Assembly: GCA_964636885.1 (NCBI GenBank)
Contig: CAZWVA010000070.1
Location: forward strand, 1-13,483
Length of the DNA stretch: 13,483 bases
Origin: CAZWVA01 sp964636885
GTDB taxonomy: Bacteria > Desulfobacterota_D > UBA1144 > Nemesobacterales > CSP1-2
Reading direction: 5' to 3'
Below, piece after piece: positions 6,421 through 13,483 of the stretch. The position numbers were made by a program, and so were the translations under genes. The notes beneath the pieces are model-generated. The model was not told the origin of the DNA, did no database searches, and worked only from the letters and a program-made list of their open reading frames with translations. Positions within the stretch are counted from its first letter, which is position 1; every line of letters starts with the position of its first letter.

Positions 6421-7669
6421 ACTCAGATCCCCCTTTTAGAAGCTCCTCTAGATTTGAAAACTCCTTGCTCACCCCGCTTCTCGACTCGATCAGTTTTATC
6501 TTCTTCGGCGTCTCTAAGAAGATCACCCCGTAGGAGTTCGAAGCGTGGTTCTCCTTTATCCTCAATCTCCTCAGGTTCGGATCTGCGTTAAGATCGAGAA
6601 CGACCTTGAAACCGCTCGATCTCAGCCATTCCGCAAGACGTATAGCCTCACGCCTTAGGTTCAACTTCCTGGGTATAACGACGAAATGGATCTGATTGTT
6701 CTCAAGATGCGTTCTCGTGACGCTAAGTACCGATTCGACGTCTACGGCGAATCCGGTGGCGGCGATATCGTATCCGTACTTGCCTATAAGCTCATCGTAT
6801 CTCCCACCCCTTAGAAGGGGAGAGGGGGTGCTTGGAGATATAACCTCGAAAGTAACCCCGGTATAGTAGTTAAACCCCCTGAGTTCTCCGAGGTCTATGT
6901 TGATCTCGCAGTTAAGCTGGAATTCATCGAGTACGCTAAGGACGCTTTCCAGCTCCTCTACATAACGCCTGACGACGCTCGTTTTTCTTACCTTGTTCAG
7001 TATGTCTCTACCACCGTAGAGCTCCGGGAGAGAGAGTATGGTTTCTTTGATCTCCTTAGGAACGGAGGCCTTCTCCACCGCCCTTCCCAAAGCCTCCTGG
7101 TCTTTTTTTTTAAGTGCCTCCTCTATCTCCTTCCTAGCGTTTCCCGTCTTTGTAAGGAGGAACCTCAAAAGCCCGTTATGGCCTATATCGAGAACGGCGT
7201 TTTTTATCCCCACCTTTCCCAATGACTTTACCGAAAGCGCTATCGTCTCGGCGTCGGCTTCGGGAGAGGAAGGACCAACGAGTTCACATCCTACCTGGAA
7301 TATCTCCCTTTCCTTTCCGCTTCCCTTCTCCTCGAATCTAACGACCCTCCCGTTATAACAGAGCCTGAGGGGTTCGGTACAATCCCTGAGTCTGGTTGCG
7401 ACTATTCTGCCCACCTGCGGCGTTATATCGGGTCTCAGTGCCACAACGTCGCCCGTCGAGGGATCGACGAACTTTAAAACCTTATCCCTTAGATCCTCTC
7501 CGAGTCCCGTCGAGATCGTCTCCAGGAATTCGAAAAGGGGTGTAATTACGATCCTATACCCCCAGCGGGAGAACTCTTCGAGGAGACACTCCTCGACTCT
7601 TTTAATCTCTTCTGCCCTATCCGGCGGGAAGTCCCTTACCCCCTGGGGCAGACTAAGGCGCTCAAACAT
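6413..7669 (-). CDS. hisZ: ATP phosphoribosyltransferase regulatory subunit HisZ (HisRS-like)
   Basis: HisZ is a paralogue of histidyl-tRNA synthetase that does not charge tRNA. It activates the short form of HisG, the first enzyme of histidine synthesis. The class II fold is visible: RPDITPQVGR at 79-88, a degenerate motif 2 with REIFQVGCE at 121-129, RGFNYYTG at 264-271 and LRGGRYDEL at 286-294. True HisRS normally reads RGLDYY and has a longer motif 2 with more catalytic residues. These changes and the serA/purA context favour HisZ. At 418 residues it keeps a C-terminal anticodon-domain-like segment (about 326-411) that some HisZ proteins lack. A run of nine A (coding Lys187-189) is slippage-prone. 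It starts immediately after the serA stop and overlaps purA by 8 bases. Its weak ribosome binding site suggests coupling to serA translation. Confidence 0.85.
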   Translation of the reverse strand: MFERLSLPQGVRDFPPDRAEEIKRVEECLLEEFSRWGYRIVITPLFEFLETISTGLGEDLRDKVLKFVDPSTGDVVALRPDITPQVGRIVATRLRDCTEPLRLCYNGRVVRFEEKGSGKEREIFQVGCELVGPSSPEADAETIALSVKSLGKVGIKNAVLDIGHNGLLRFLLTKTGNARKEIEEALKKKDQEALGRAVEKASVPKEIKETILSLPELYGGRDILNKVRKTSVVRRYVEELESVLSVLDEFQLNCEINIDLGELRGFNYYTGVTFEVISPSTPSPLLRGGRYDELIGKYGYDIAATGFAVDVESVLSVTRTHLENNQIHFVVIPRKLNLRREAIRLAEWLRSSGFKVVLDLNADPNLRRLRIKENHASNSYGVIFLETPKKIKLIESRSGVSKEFSNLEELLKGGSEFG

Positions 7670-9259
7670 CTAGAGTATAACCTGTGTAACCGATATTATA
7701 TTGGAGAGCTTTGATATCTCCCCTATAACTTCCTCCGGGACAGGGGAGTCCACGTTTATAAAGGCTATCGCCCTGCCACCTATGCTCTCGCGTCCGAGGT
7801 GCATACGCGCTATATTTACTCCCCTACTCCCAAGTAGGGTGCACATGGCACCGATAACCCCGGGCTTATCGTAGTTTTCACCTATGAGCAGATATCCCTG
7901 GGGAATGACATCGAGCGAAAACCCGTTTACCCTCACGAACCTCGGTTCCTCACGACCGAATATGGTTCCCGCAACGTGCTTTTCACCCCGATTGGTCTTT
8001 ACCCTTATGGATATCAGGCTCGTAAAGTCCTCCGATCTCGAGGATCTGGATTCTATGACCCTTATCCCCTTCTCCCTTGCGATAACCGGGGCGTTCACGT
8101 AGCTCACAACGATATCCATTATGGGAGAGAGGAAACCCTTAAGAGCCGCAACGGTAAGCGGTGCGACATTAAACTCAGAAACCTCACCGCTGTACTCGAT
8201 GTGGATCTCCTCGACGCCGCTCCTACAGAGCTGTCCCTGAAAGCTTCCCAGCTTCTCCGCAAGCGTGATATAGGGCTTCATCACCTTGAGGAGTTCAAGG
8301 CTTATGGAGGGCATGTTAACCGCATTTCTCACAACGCCATTTACGAAGAAGTCGACTATCTGCTCGGCTATGGCGACAGAAACCTTTGTCTGCGCCTCCT
8401 CCGTAGATGCGCCAAGATGAGGGGTAAAAACCACGTTATCCTCGAGTGTGAAAAGGGGATTATCCCTATCCGGTGGTTCCTTCTCGTAGACATCGAGAGC
8501 CGCACCCCCTACCCTACCGGATTTTATCGCCTCGTGGAGATCGTGCTCGTTTACTATGCCCCCTCTTGCACAATTGATTATGATCACACCCCTTTTCATG
8601 CGCATAAAGGCCTCTTTCCCTATGAGGTTCCTAGTATCCGGTGTAAGTGGGGTATGGATGGTTATTATATCGGATTTCTCGATGAGATCGTCGAAGGAAA
8701 CGAGTTCCACACCCAGCTTTGTAGCGGCCTCCCGTGTGAGATAGGGATCATAGGCGATCACCTTCATCTTAAGGCCGATCGCCCTTTCTGCGACGAGCCT
8801 TCCTATATTCCCAAGCCCTATAACACCGAGCGTCTTTCCGAGTATCTCCCTTCCCTTGAACCTTTCCCTTTCCCAGAGCCCGGATTTCAGGGAGAAATGG
8901 GCCTGTGGGATCCTTCTCGCAAGTGCAAACATAAGAGCGATCGTGTGCTCCGCCGTGGTAACGGCGTTCGCCTCAGGGGTATTCATGACGACGATACCCT
9001 TTCTCGTCGCCGCCTCGACATCCACGTTATCAACGCCTATCCCGGCACGCCCTATTACCTTTAGCCTATCACCCGCGGCCTCTATGATATCGGCTGTAAC
9101 CTTCGTACCGCTCCTCACAATGAGGGCATCGTAGTCCCTTATTATCTGCTTTATCTCCTCCTTGGAAAGCCCCTTCTTTGCGACTATCTCCAATTCCGGC
9201 CGGGATTTAAGCAGATTTAACCCCTCTTCCGACAGACCATCAGTAATTAGTATCCTCAA
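7670..9259 (-). CDS. serA: D-3-phosphoglycerate dehydrogenase (long form with ACT domain)
   Basis: First step of serine synthesis: oxidises 3-phosphoglycerate to 3-phosphohydroxypyruvate with NAD, in the cytoplasm. The 529 residues fit the long bacterial form. The N-terminal substrate-binding domain leads into a Rossmann NAD domain (GLGNIG at 148-153, acidic Asp171). The catalytic set is Arg232 in ARGGIVNE, Glu261 and His281 in TPHLGAST. An intervening domain (about 320-450) and a C-terminal ACT domain (about 455-529, DKPGVIGAMCTLLGSRGVNI) follow, the latter usually sensing serine. The start is TTG (9259-9257), supported by GGAGG 7 bases upstream. It is the first gene of the operon; hisZ begins at the base after its stop. 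A near-consensus promoter lies 45 bases upstream. Confidence 0.97.
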   Translation of the reverse strand: MRILITDGLSEEGLNLLKSRPELEIVAKKGLSKEEIKQIIRDYDALIVRSGTKVTADIIEAAGDRLKVIGRAGIGVDNVDVEAATRKGIVVMNTPEANAVTTAEHTIALMFALARRIPQAHFSLKSGLWERERFKGREILGKTLGVIGLGNIGRLVAERAIGLKMKVIAYDPYLTREAATKLGVELVSFDDLIEKSDIITIHTPLTPDTRNLIGKEAFMRMKRGVIIINCARGGIVNEHDLHEAIKSGRVGGAALDVYEKEPPDRDNPLFTLEDNVVFTPHLGASTEEAQTKVSVAIAEQIVDFFVNGVVRNAVNMPSISLELLKVMKPYITLAEKLGSFQGQLCRSGVEEIHIEYSGEVSEFNVAPLTVAALKGFLSPIMDIVVSYVNAPVIAREKGIRVIESRSSRSEDFTSLISIRVKTNRGEKHVAGTIFGREEPRFVRVNGFSLDVIPQGYLLIGENYDKPGVIGAMCTLLGSRGVNIARMHLGRESIGGRAIAFINVDSPVPEEVIGEISKLSNIISVTQVIL

Positions 9260-9304
9260 ATTCTTTCCTCCGAGAAAAAGGCAAGGATGAGCTTAACGCA
9301 ATAA

Positions 9305-9333
9305 AATATATTTGAGCTATTAATGATTGTCAA
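9305..9333 (-). promoter_or_regulatory. Sigma-70-type promoter of the serA-hisZ-purA operon
   Basis: On the minus strand a perfect TTGACA (9333-9328) is followed after exactly 17 bases by TATATT (9310-9305), five of six matches to the -10. Transcription would start near 9298 and give a leader of about 40 bases containing the GGAGG of serA. This is the best promoter in the window. Confidence 0.7.
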
Positions 9334-9335
9334 TT

Positions 9336-9376
9336 GAGGGTTCGATCGAACACCCTCTCTCCGGGTCATTCACCCG
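9336..9376. promoter_or_regulatory. Two inverted repeats in the serA-tatC divergent region
   Basis: The first repeat pairs GAGGGT (9336-9341) with ACCCTC (9352-9357) and contains the perfect 12-base palindrome GTTCGATCGAAC (9340-9351). The second pairs CGGGT (9362-9366) with ACCCG (9372-9376). They lie just upstream of the serA -35 and within the likely tatC leader. They could be a repressor or activator site for serA or RNA hairpins of tatC. Only the symmetry is seen. The rest of 9260-9447 shows no clear tatC promoter; the nearest pair (TTAACG, TATTAA, 19-base spacing) is poor. Confidence 0.3.
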
Positions 9377-9447
9377 CTCTGTAAACGGTGATTCTCCAGT
9401 ATTACATTGAGAACGGAAGGAGATTAGGTTAACCTTAAACCCTAACC

Positions 9448-10212
9448 ATGACCGAAGAAGAAAAGATGACGTTCCTCGAACACGTAGAGGAACTAAGGAG
9501 ACGGATCCTCTGGTCCCTCGCTGCGGTGCTTATTTGTTTTATACCCACCTACGCCTTTTCCGAGAGGCTCTTTGACATCCTCATGCGTCCCATAATAAAG
9601 AGTCTCCCTGAGGGAAGCACCCTCATCTTCACAAGACCCGCCGAGGGGTTTATGACATACCTCAAGGTTTCCCTCTTTGCCGCACTGGCCCTGGCGGTCC
9701 CCTTTATCCTCTATCAGGCATGGAGATTCGTGGCCCCTGCACTCTATAAACACGAAAAGCAGATAGTTATACCGTTTATCCTCTTTGGCACTCTTTTCTT
9801 TGCCCTTGGTGCATCCTTTTGCTACTTCGTTGCTGCCCCACCGGCTTTTAAGTTTCTCCTTTCCGAGTATTCCTCGGATTATGTAAAGGCCTTTCCTACA
9901 ATAGGCGAGGCCCTATCCTTCTTCATGGCCCTCCTCTTTGGTTTCGGGCTTGTGTTTGAATTCCCGCTGGTTGTGTTTGTCCTAGCGAGGCTGGGAATCG
10001 TGGATTCTCATATGCTTAGGAATAAGAGGAGATACGCCATATTCATATGCGGTATAGCCGCGGCTGTGATTACACCGACAACAGATGCACTCTCGATGAT
10101 GTTTATGCTCGTTCCTCTTATCGTCTTCTACGAGATCGGGATACTCGTAGCCTGGATATTCGGGAAAAAGAGCAAAGAGGTCACGGTATCAGAGGCGGAT
10201 AAAACCGTTTGA
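9448..10212 (+). CDS. tatC: Sec-independent (twin-arginine) protein translocase subunit TatC
   Basis: Inner-membrane receptor of the Tat system, which exports folded proteins carrying a twin-arginine signal. At 254 residues it shows six hydrophobic segments (roughly 20-38, 72-92, 107-130, 155-180, 196-212, 216-238). Conserved features are the N-terminal FLEHVEELRRR at 9-19 with Glu15, Pro48, YKHE with Glu103, the long periplasmic loop after the first segment (FTRPAEGF at 61-68), and TPTTD at 209-213. No tatA or tatB is adjacent, so these must lie elsewhere. AAGGAG at 9417-9422 is 25 bases from the ATG, and an in-frame stop rules out an earlier start. Either a hairpin between them shortens the gap, or translation begins at the second ATG (9466). 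It ends 4 bases before the stop of convergent amt. Confidence 0.95.
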   Translation: MTEEEKMTFLEHVEELRRRILWSLAAVLICFIPTYAFSERLFDILMRPIIKSLPEGSTLIFTRPAEGFMTYLKVSLFAALALAVPFILYQAWRFVAPALYKHEKQIVIPFILFGTLFFALGASFCYFVAAPPAFKFLLSEYSSDYVKAFPTIGEALSFFMALLFGFGLVFEFPLVVFVLARLGIVDSHMLRNKRRYAIFICGIAAAVITPTTDALSMMFMLVPLIVFYEIGILVAWIFGKKSKEVTVSEADKTV

Positions 10213-10216
10213 TGTG

Positions 10217-11950
10217 TTACTCTTCCTCCGTCTCTACCCTGAATCTCGGATTAAATCCACGAAGGAGTACCTGCAACCTCCTCTTCATCTCCTCAGGGTC
10301 GCCTTTACCAAAGAAGAAGGAGCCGTCCTGAAACTTCTTAAGCTGTCTAAAGATCTCGTTAAACTCCCTCGGTCTTTCCACCGCCCTCTCGTAGCACATA
10401 TCCTCCCACCACCTTCTCAGTTCCTCCCTACTTACATTCTCAACCACGATTCTAAATGGGGTGTTTGGTTTATACCCCGTTTCCTCTTCCTCCTTCCTTC
10501 CCCTCTTCAGTGTGACAGGGGAAGACTCGTTGACCCTTATCTCGGCTCCGGTTGCGCTCATCCTACTCAGTATCCTCTCCTTACGTTTTTCAAGCTCCTC
10601 TATCTCCTCCTCGAGTGCCTTTATTTCGGAACTCCCGATGCTGTGGATCATCTGAAATCCCGAGTAGGCAACCTCCCCGTGCTCACCTATATCCAGGCCC
10701 TCCAGTTCCTTCTCTATGGATACCCTGAGCCCCACTACGGCCTTGAGAATGGAAAGGATGATTAGGGTGCCGAAAAAGGCAAAGGCCCATGTGGCCACCA
10801 CTGCGATAAGTTGAACCTTGAGCTGGTGTGGATTACCGAAGAAAAGGCCATCGTTTCCGGCCGCATTAATGGCCTTTGAGGCAAAGAGTCCGGTTGCGAG
10901 TGCCCCCCATGTCCCGCCAATCCCGTGCACCCCTACCACATCGAGGGAGTCATCATAGCCCAACCTCGTCTTCAGGTTACACGCAGTGGAACAGAAGACA
11001 CCGGCCCCTGCCCCGATGATGATCGAAGAAAGGGGCCCGACAAAGCCAGATGCGGGTGTAATAGCCACAAGTCCGGCCACCGCACCGCTTGCGGCACCGA
11101 GGACCGTAGGCTTACCCCTGAAAATCCAATCCATGAGGACCCACGAGAGCGCCGCCGCCGCAGTTGCCATATGGGTGGCCACAAAGGCACTCGTGGCCAA
11201 TCCTCCAGAGGTAAGTGCACTTCCCGCATTAAACCCAAACCAACCCACCCAGAGTAGGGCGGCCCCTATTATGCTAAAGGGAAGATTGTGTGGGGGCATG
11301 GCCTCCCGTCCATAGCCTATACGCCTCCCAAACATGAGGGCGGCGGCAAGTGCCGATACCCCGGAACTTATGTGCACCACGGTACCGCCGGCAAAATCCA
11401 GAGCCCCCAGGTTTCTAAGCCAACCGTTTATCCCCCACACCCAATGGGCCAGCGGATCGTAGATAAATGTCGCCCAGAGAAGGGTAAAGAGTATAAACGT
11501 GCCGAACCTTGCCCGTTCTGCGAATGCACCCGTGATGAGCGCCGGAGTGATGATGGCAAACATCAACTGGAAAACCATATAGGCCTGGTGTGGGATTGTA
11601 GGGGCGTACCCCGGGTTAGGATCGAGTCCAACCCCCTTTAGCCCAAACCAGTCCAGGTTACCTATGATCCCCCACTTGTCAGGCCCAAAGGCGAGGCTAT
11701 ATCCCCAGAGCGCCCACTGAATGCTTATAAGGCCAACGATGATAAAGCTCTGCATGATGGTGCCAAGGGCGTTTTTTGCCCTGACAAGACCGCCGTAGAA
11801 GAGGAAGAGTCCCGGAATGGTCATCATCAAGACCAAGGCCGAGGACGTGAGCATCCAAGCGGTGTCACCTGTATCAATCTTTGCTTGTTGGGAATCCTGG
11901 GCAAAAGAGGGAGATAAAAATAAAAGGAACACAAATACGGTTAAAACCAA
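10217..11950 (-). CDS. amt: Ammonium transporter (Amt) with a long C-terminal extension
   Basis: Inner-membrane ammonium channel of the Amt/Rh family, trimeric in relatives. The core (about 28-410) has eleven expected membrane segments. It shows the substrate-site Asp185 in DFAGGTVVH, the twin pore histidines His193 and His342 (GVHGIGG), and a canonical cytoplasmic tail signature GLDIGEHGEVAY at 418-429. After this it continues for about 147 residues, where a typical Amt ends soon. The extension has a coiled coil (about 440-465), a charged linker and an unrecognised domain (about 496-577). The given start is TTG at 11950 without any ribosome binding site. The frame stays open to about 11985 and its upstream codons would supply a basic n-region to the signal peptide that ends SPSFA. 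The true start is probably further up but frame-shifted. No glnK gene is adjacent. Confidence 0.93.
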   Translation of the reverse strand: MVLTVFVFLLFLSPSFAQDSQQAKIDTGDTAWMLTSSALVLMMTIPGLFLFYGGLVRAKNALGTIMQSFIIVGLISIQWALWGYSLAFGPDKWGIIGNLDWFGLKGVGLDPNPGYAPTIPHQAYMVFQLMFAIITPALITGAFAERARFGTFILFTLLWATFIYDPLAHWVWGINGWLRNLGALDFAGGTVVHISSGVSALAAALMFGRRIGYGREAMPPHNLPFSIIGAALLWVGWFGFNAGSALTSGGLATSAFVATHMATAAAALSWVLMDWIFRGKPTVLGAASGAVAGLVAITPASGFVGPLSSIIIGAGAGVFCSTACNLKTRLGYDDSLDVVGVHGIGGTWGALATGLFASKAINAAGNDGLFFGNPHQLKVQLIAVVATWAFAFFGTLIILSILKAVVGLRVSIEKELEGLDIGEHGEVAYSGFQMIHSIGSSEIKALEEEIEELEKRKERILSRMSATGAEIRVNESSPVTLKRGRKEEEETGYKPNTPFRIVVENVSREELRRWWEDMCYERAVERPREFNEIFRQLKKFQDGSFFFGKGDPEEMKRRLQVLLRGFNPRFRVETEEE

Positions 11951-11973
11951 AGTCGGAATGTTTAAGGCCTTTC

Positions 11974-11999
11974 TTACCCCATTTTCTTACCCTCCTCAT
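11974..11999 (-). promoter_or_regulatory. Ribosome binding site and out-of-frame starts upstream of amt
   Basis: AGGAGG (11996-11991) stands 8 bases before an ATG (11982) that reads only ATG GGG TAA, a two-codon ORF. Another ATG (11999), preceded by TAGGA, opens a different 42-residue frame. Neither is in frame with amt. Adding one G to the G tract (11977-11980) would put the first ATG in frame; removing one would put the second in frame. Either way the product would gain a normal signal-peptide start. Confidence 0.5.
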
Positions 12000-12055
12000 G
12001 GTAGCTTCCTAACGTTATTTTATCATTTGTGCCGTCAAAATAGAAGACAAAACGA

Positions 12056-12084
12056 TTCCAATCGAAAAGCCACTTTGGTATAAT
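12056..12084 (+). promoter_or_regulatory. Extended -10 promoter reading toward the small gene and the SPFH gene
   Basis: A perfect TATAAT (12079-12084) is preceded by TGG, an extended -10 element, and by TTCCAA (12056-12061) at 17-base spacing. The -35 is weak, as is usual when the extended element is present. Transcription would begin near 12090, inside a short inverted repeat (TATAA/TTATA, 12079-12094). The minus-strand promoter of amt must lie in 12000-12056. The best pair there (TTGTCT, AATGAT) is unconvincing. Confidence 0.55.
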
Positions 12085-12125
12085 ATTCGTTATAAAAAGA
12101 ACACCAGGAGTAGGGGTTAGGTCTG

Positions 12126-12290
12126 GTGAGTAAAGGCAACGGAAGCGCCCACCGCATTAAAGAAAGCAACCGGTCTTGGATTGATAAAACCAACCTCTCA
12201 ACCACTTCAGGCGGATCTCCCGGAATTCCCATAGAAACAAGCGGCCCCATCATACGGGTTACGGATCTCATCAGTCCCATGATCGATTAG
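12126..12290 (+). CDS. Possible 54-residue protein upstream of the SPFH gene
   Basis: Reads as 54 residues from a GTG at 12126 to a TAG. AGGGG lies 9 bases upstream and the extended -10 promoter about 40 bases above that, which is the main reason to believe it. The product is polar with no signal or membrane segment. It has a Ser/Thr/Gly-rich middle (LSTTSGGSPG) and a more hydrophobic end (GPIIRVTDLISPMID). No family is recognised. An in-frame stop at 12111 rules out a longer start apart from a CTG one codon earlier. A minus-strand ORF of 81 codons covers the same stretch, but it lacks a ribosome binding site and I prefer the plus strand. The SPFH gene starts 131 bases further on, and that gap holds only its ribosome binding site. 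Confidence 0.4.
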   Translation: MSKGNGSAHRIKESNRSWIDKTNLSTTSGGSPGIPIETSGPIIRVTDLISPMID

Positions 12291-12421
12291 CTCATACTCG
12301 GCTATCCCTCGTCTACGCACGGTCTTCATCCATCCCACGTTCCCAAAACCCACCCTACGTCTTAGAGGTTGGATAGGGGCCGCATGGTTTCAAAGGAATA
12401 TTTAAGAAGGAGGGATAAAAA

Positions 12422-13483
12422 ATGTTAATAGCGCTTATAGTGATAGTCTTGGTTTTAGGGTTTATTGGGGCCGCTCTTGCCATCAGGTTTTACGTAAAGA
12501 CCCCACCCAACATGGCCCTTATAAGAACGGGACTCGGGGGGAGGCGCGTGGTCATAGACGGAGGGATACTAGTGCTTCCAGTGGTCCAGCAAACGAAATG
12601 GATATCGCTTGAGACCGTGAAGCTAAAGGTATGGAGGGTGAATAAGGAGGGTCTAATCACGAAAGACAGGTTTAGGGTGGATGTGGGTGCCGAGTTCTAC
12701 ATGAAGGTCGAACCTAAAATAGGGGATATTGAGACCGCCTCCAGGAGTCTTGGGGACCGCTCCTTAAACGCCGAAAGCCTGAGGCTGCTCTTAGAGGAGA
12801 AACTGGTCTCGGCCCTCAGGGCCGTTGCCGCCGAAAAAAACCTCGTCGAACTCCACGAGAACAGAATCCAATTCGCAAGAGAGGTAAGGGAATCCCTTAG
12901 AGACACCCTACTCTCAAACGGACTCACACTCGAAGACGTTTCCATATTCCACCTGGATCAGACCAAGAAGGACCAGCTCGACCCTAATAACATATTCGAT
13001 GCGGAGGGACTCAAGCAGATAACGGCACAGACCTCGCAGCGCATGAAAGAACGTAACGAGATAGAGAAGAACACGGAGGTCGCTATAAAGCAGAAGGACG
13101 TTGAGGCCATAAAACTAAAGCTCAAACTAGACCAGGAAAGGGAGTTTGCCTCTTCAGAGCAGATGAAGGAGGTTGAGAACTACAGGACTCTAAAGCGTGC
13201 CGAGGCCGAGCAGTTTAAGTTCAAACAGGAGATATCCGTAAGAGAGGCCGAGATCGAGAAGGAGAAATACCTGATTCAGAAGATGCAGGAAAGGGAAAGG
13301 GCGGAGATAGAGAAGGAGCTCGCAATTGAAATCGCCAGGCTCGCACGTGACATAGGGATAATTCAAAAGGAAAGGGAAAAGCTCGAAGAGGAAAAGGCAA
13401 GGCTTGAGTCAGAGGCGATCAAAAAGAGGTACATACAAAACGTGGTTACGGTGGAGAGGAAAGCGGAGGCGGAAAGGGAAAGG
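12422..13483 (+). CDS. Flotillin/SPFH-family membrane protein (YqiK-like), 3' end outside the window
   Basis: The frame is open from the ATG to the last base, giving 354 residues with no stop, so the gene is truncated by the window. An N-terminal membrane anchor (about 2-22) is followed by an SPFH/band-7 domain (about 27-200) with the VLPVVQQTKWISLETVKLKV and LITKDRFRVDVGAEFYMKV stretches typical of flotillin and YqiK proteins. From about 205 it is a long, highly charged coiled coil rich in Glu, Lys, Arg and Ala. Such proteins form large oligomers on the inner membrane and are linked to membrane microdomains. GGAGG lies 8 bases before the ATG. Flotillin genes often follow an nfeD-like gene, but here only the small 54-residue ORF precedes it, and the downstream partner is not visible. 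Confidence 0.93.
   Translation, partial: MLIALIVIVLVLGFIGAALAIRFYVKTPPNMALIRTGLGGRRVVIDGGILVLPVVQQTKWISLETVKLKVWRVNKEGLITKDRFRVDVGAEFYMKVEPKIGDIETASRSLGDRSLNAESLRLLLEEKLVSALRAVAAEKNLVELHENRIQFAREVRESLRDTLLSNGLTLEDVSIFHLDQTKKDQLDPNNIFDAEGLKQITAQTSQRMKERNEIEKNTEVAIKQKDVEAIKLKLKLDQEREFASSEQMKEVENYRTLKRAEAEQFKFKQEISVREAEIEKEKYLIQKMQERERAEIEKELAIEIARLARDIGIIQKEREKLEEEKARLESEAIKKRYIQNVVTVERKAEAERER

Noticed and set aside
7976..9064. Long plus-strand open frame (362 codons) opposite serA
   Set aside because: The minus strand encodes serA with all catalytic and NAD motifs in order; the antisense frame is a by-product of its codon use and lacks recognisable motifs.
12000..12110. Sigma-54 type (GG-N10-GC) promoter for amt
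   Set aside because: Searched because ammonium transport genes often use it, but no properly spaced TGGC/TTGC pair is present.
12035..12280. Minus-strand ORF of 81 codons over the small plus-strand gene
   Set aside because: No ribosome binding site before its ATG, and the promoter in this stretch points the other way.

Overview
This is a stretch of bacterial chromosome carrying mostly housekeeping genes, with one decayed-looking region. Coding sequence is purine-rich. It uses AGG/AGA for arginine and ATA for isoleucine heavily, and the proteins are rich in Glu, Lys and Arg. That pattern is common in thermophiles and deep-branching bacteria. The gene order serA-hisZ-purA, with a separate regulatory HisZ, is one I associate with Deltaproteobacteria/Desulfobacterota-type genomes. 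The taxonomic placement is an inference only. I see no CRISPR array, tRNA, rRNA, insertion sequence or prophage gene.

Layout. 1-341: an unrecognised small or truncated gene on the plus strand. 380-2874 (minus): a nitroreductase-like protein, biotin-protein ligase (birA) and a tiny coiled-coil protein, read in that order. 2875-3655: about 780 bases with no intact gene. It holds the nitroreductase promoter with a perfect 14-base palindrome, then minus-strand stretches that look like the remains of a broken coding sequence. 3656-5086 (plus): a PhoH-family ATPase and a small lipoprotein. 5125-9259 (minus): a tight serA-hisZ-purA operon with overlapping or abutting genes and a near-consensus promoter. 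9448-10212 (plus): tatC, divergent from serA. 10217-11950 (minus): an ammonium transporter with an unusual C-terminal extension of about 147 residues and a start region that looks frame-broken. 12056-12290 (plus): an extended -10 promoter followed by a possible 54-residue gene. 12422-end (plus): a flotillin/SPFH-family membrane protein cut by the window edge.

How the genes work together. SerA (serine synthesis), HisZ (control of the first step of histidine synthesis) and PurA (AMP synthesis) form one biosynthetic operon. The amt transporter brings in ammonium and BirA attaches biotin to carboxylases. TatC exports folded proteins. PhoH and the SPFH protein are probably RNA-metabolism/stress and membrane-organisation proteins. 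No new defence or mobile system is evident. The points most worth checking are the amt start region, the amt C-terminal extension, the degraded gene at 2934-3474, and the small gene upstream of the SPFH protein.
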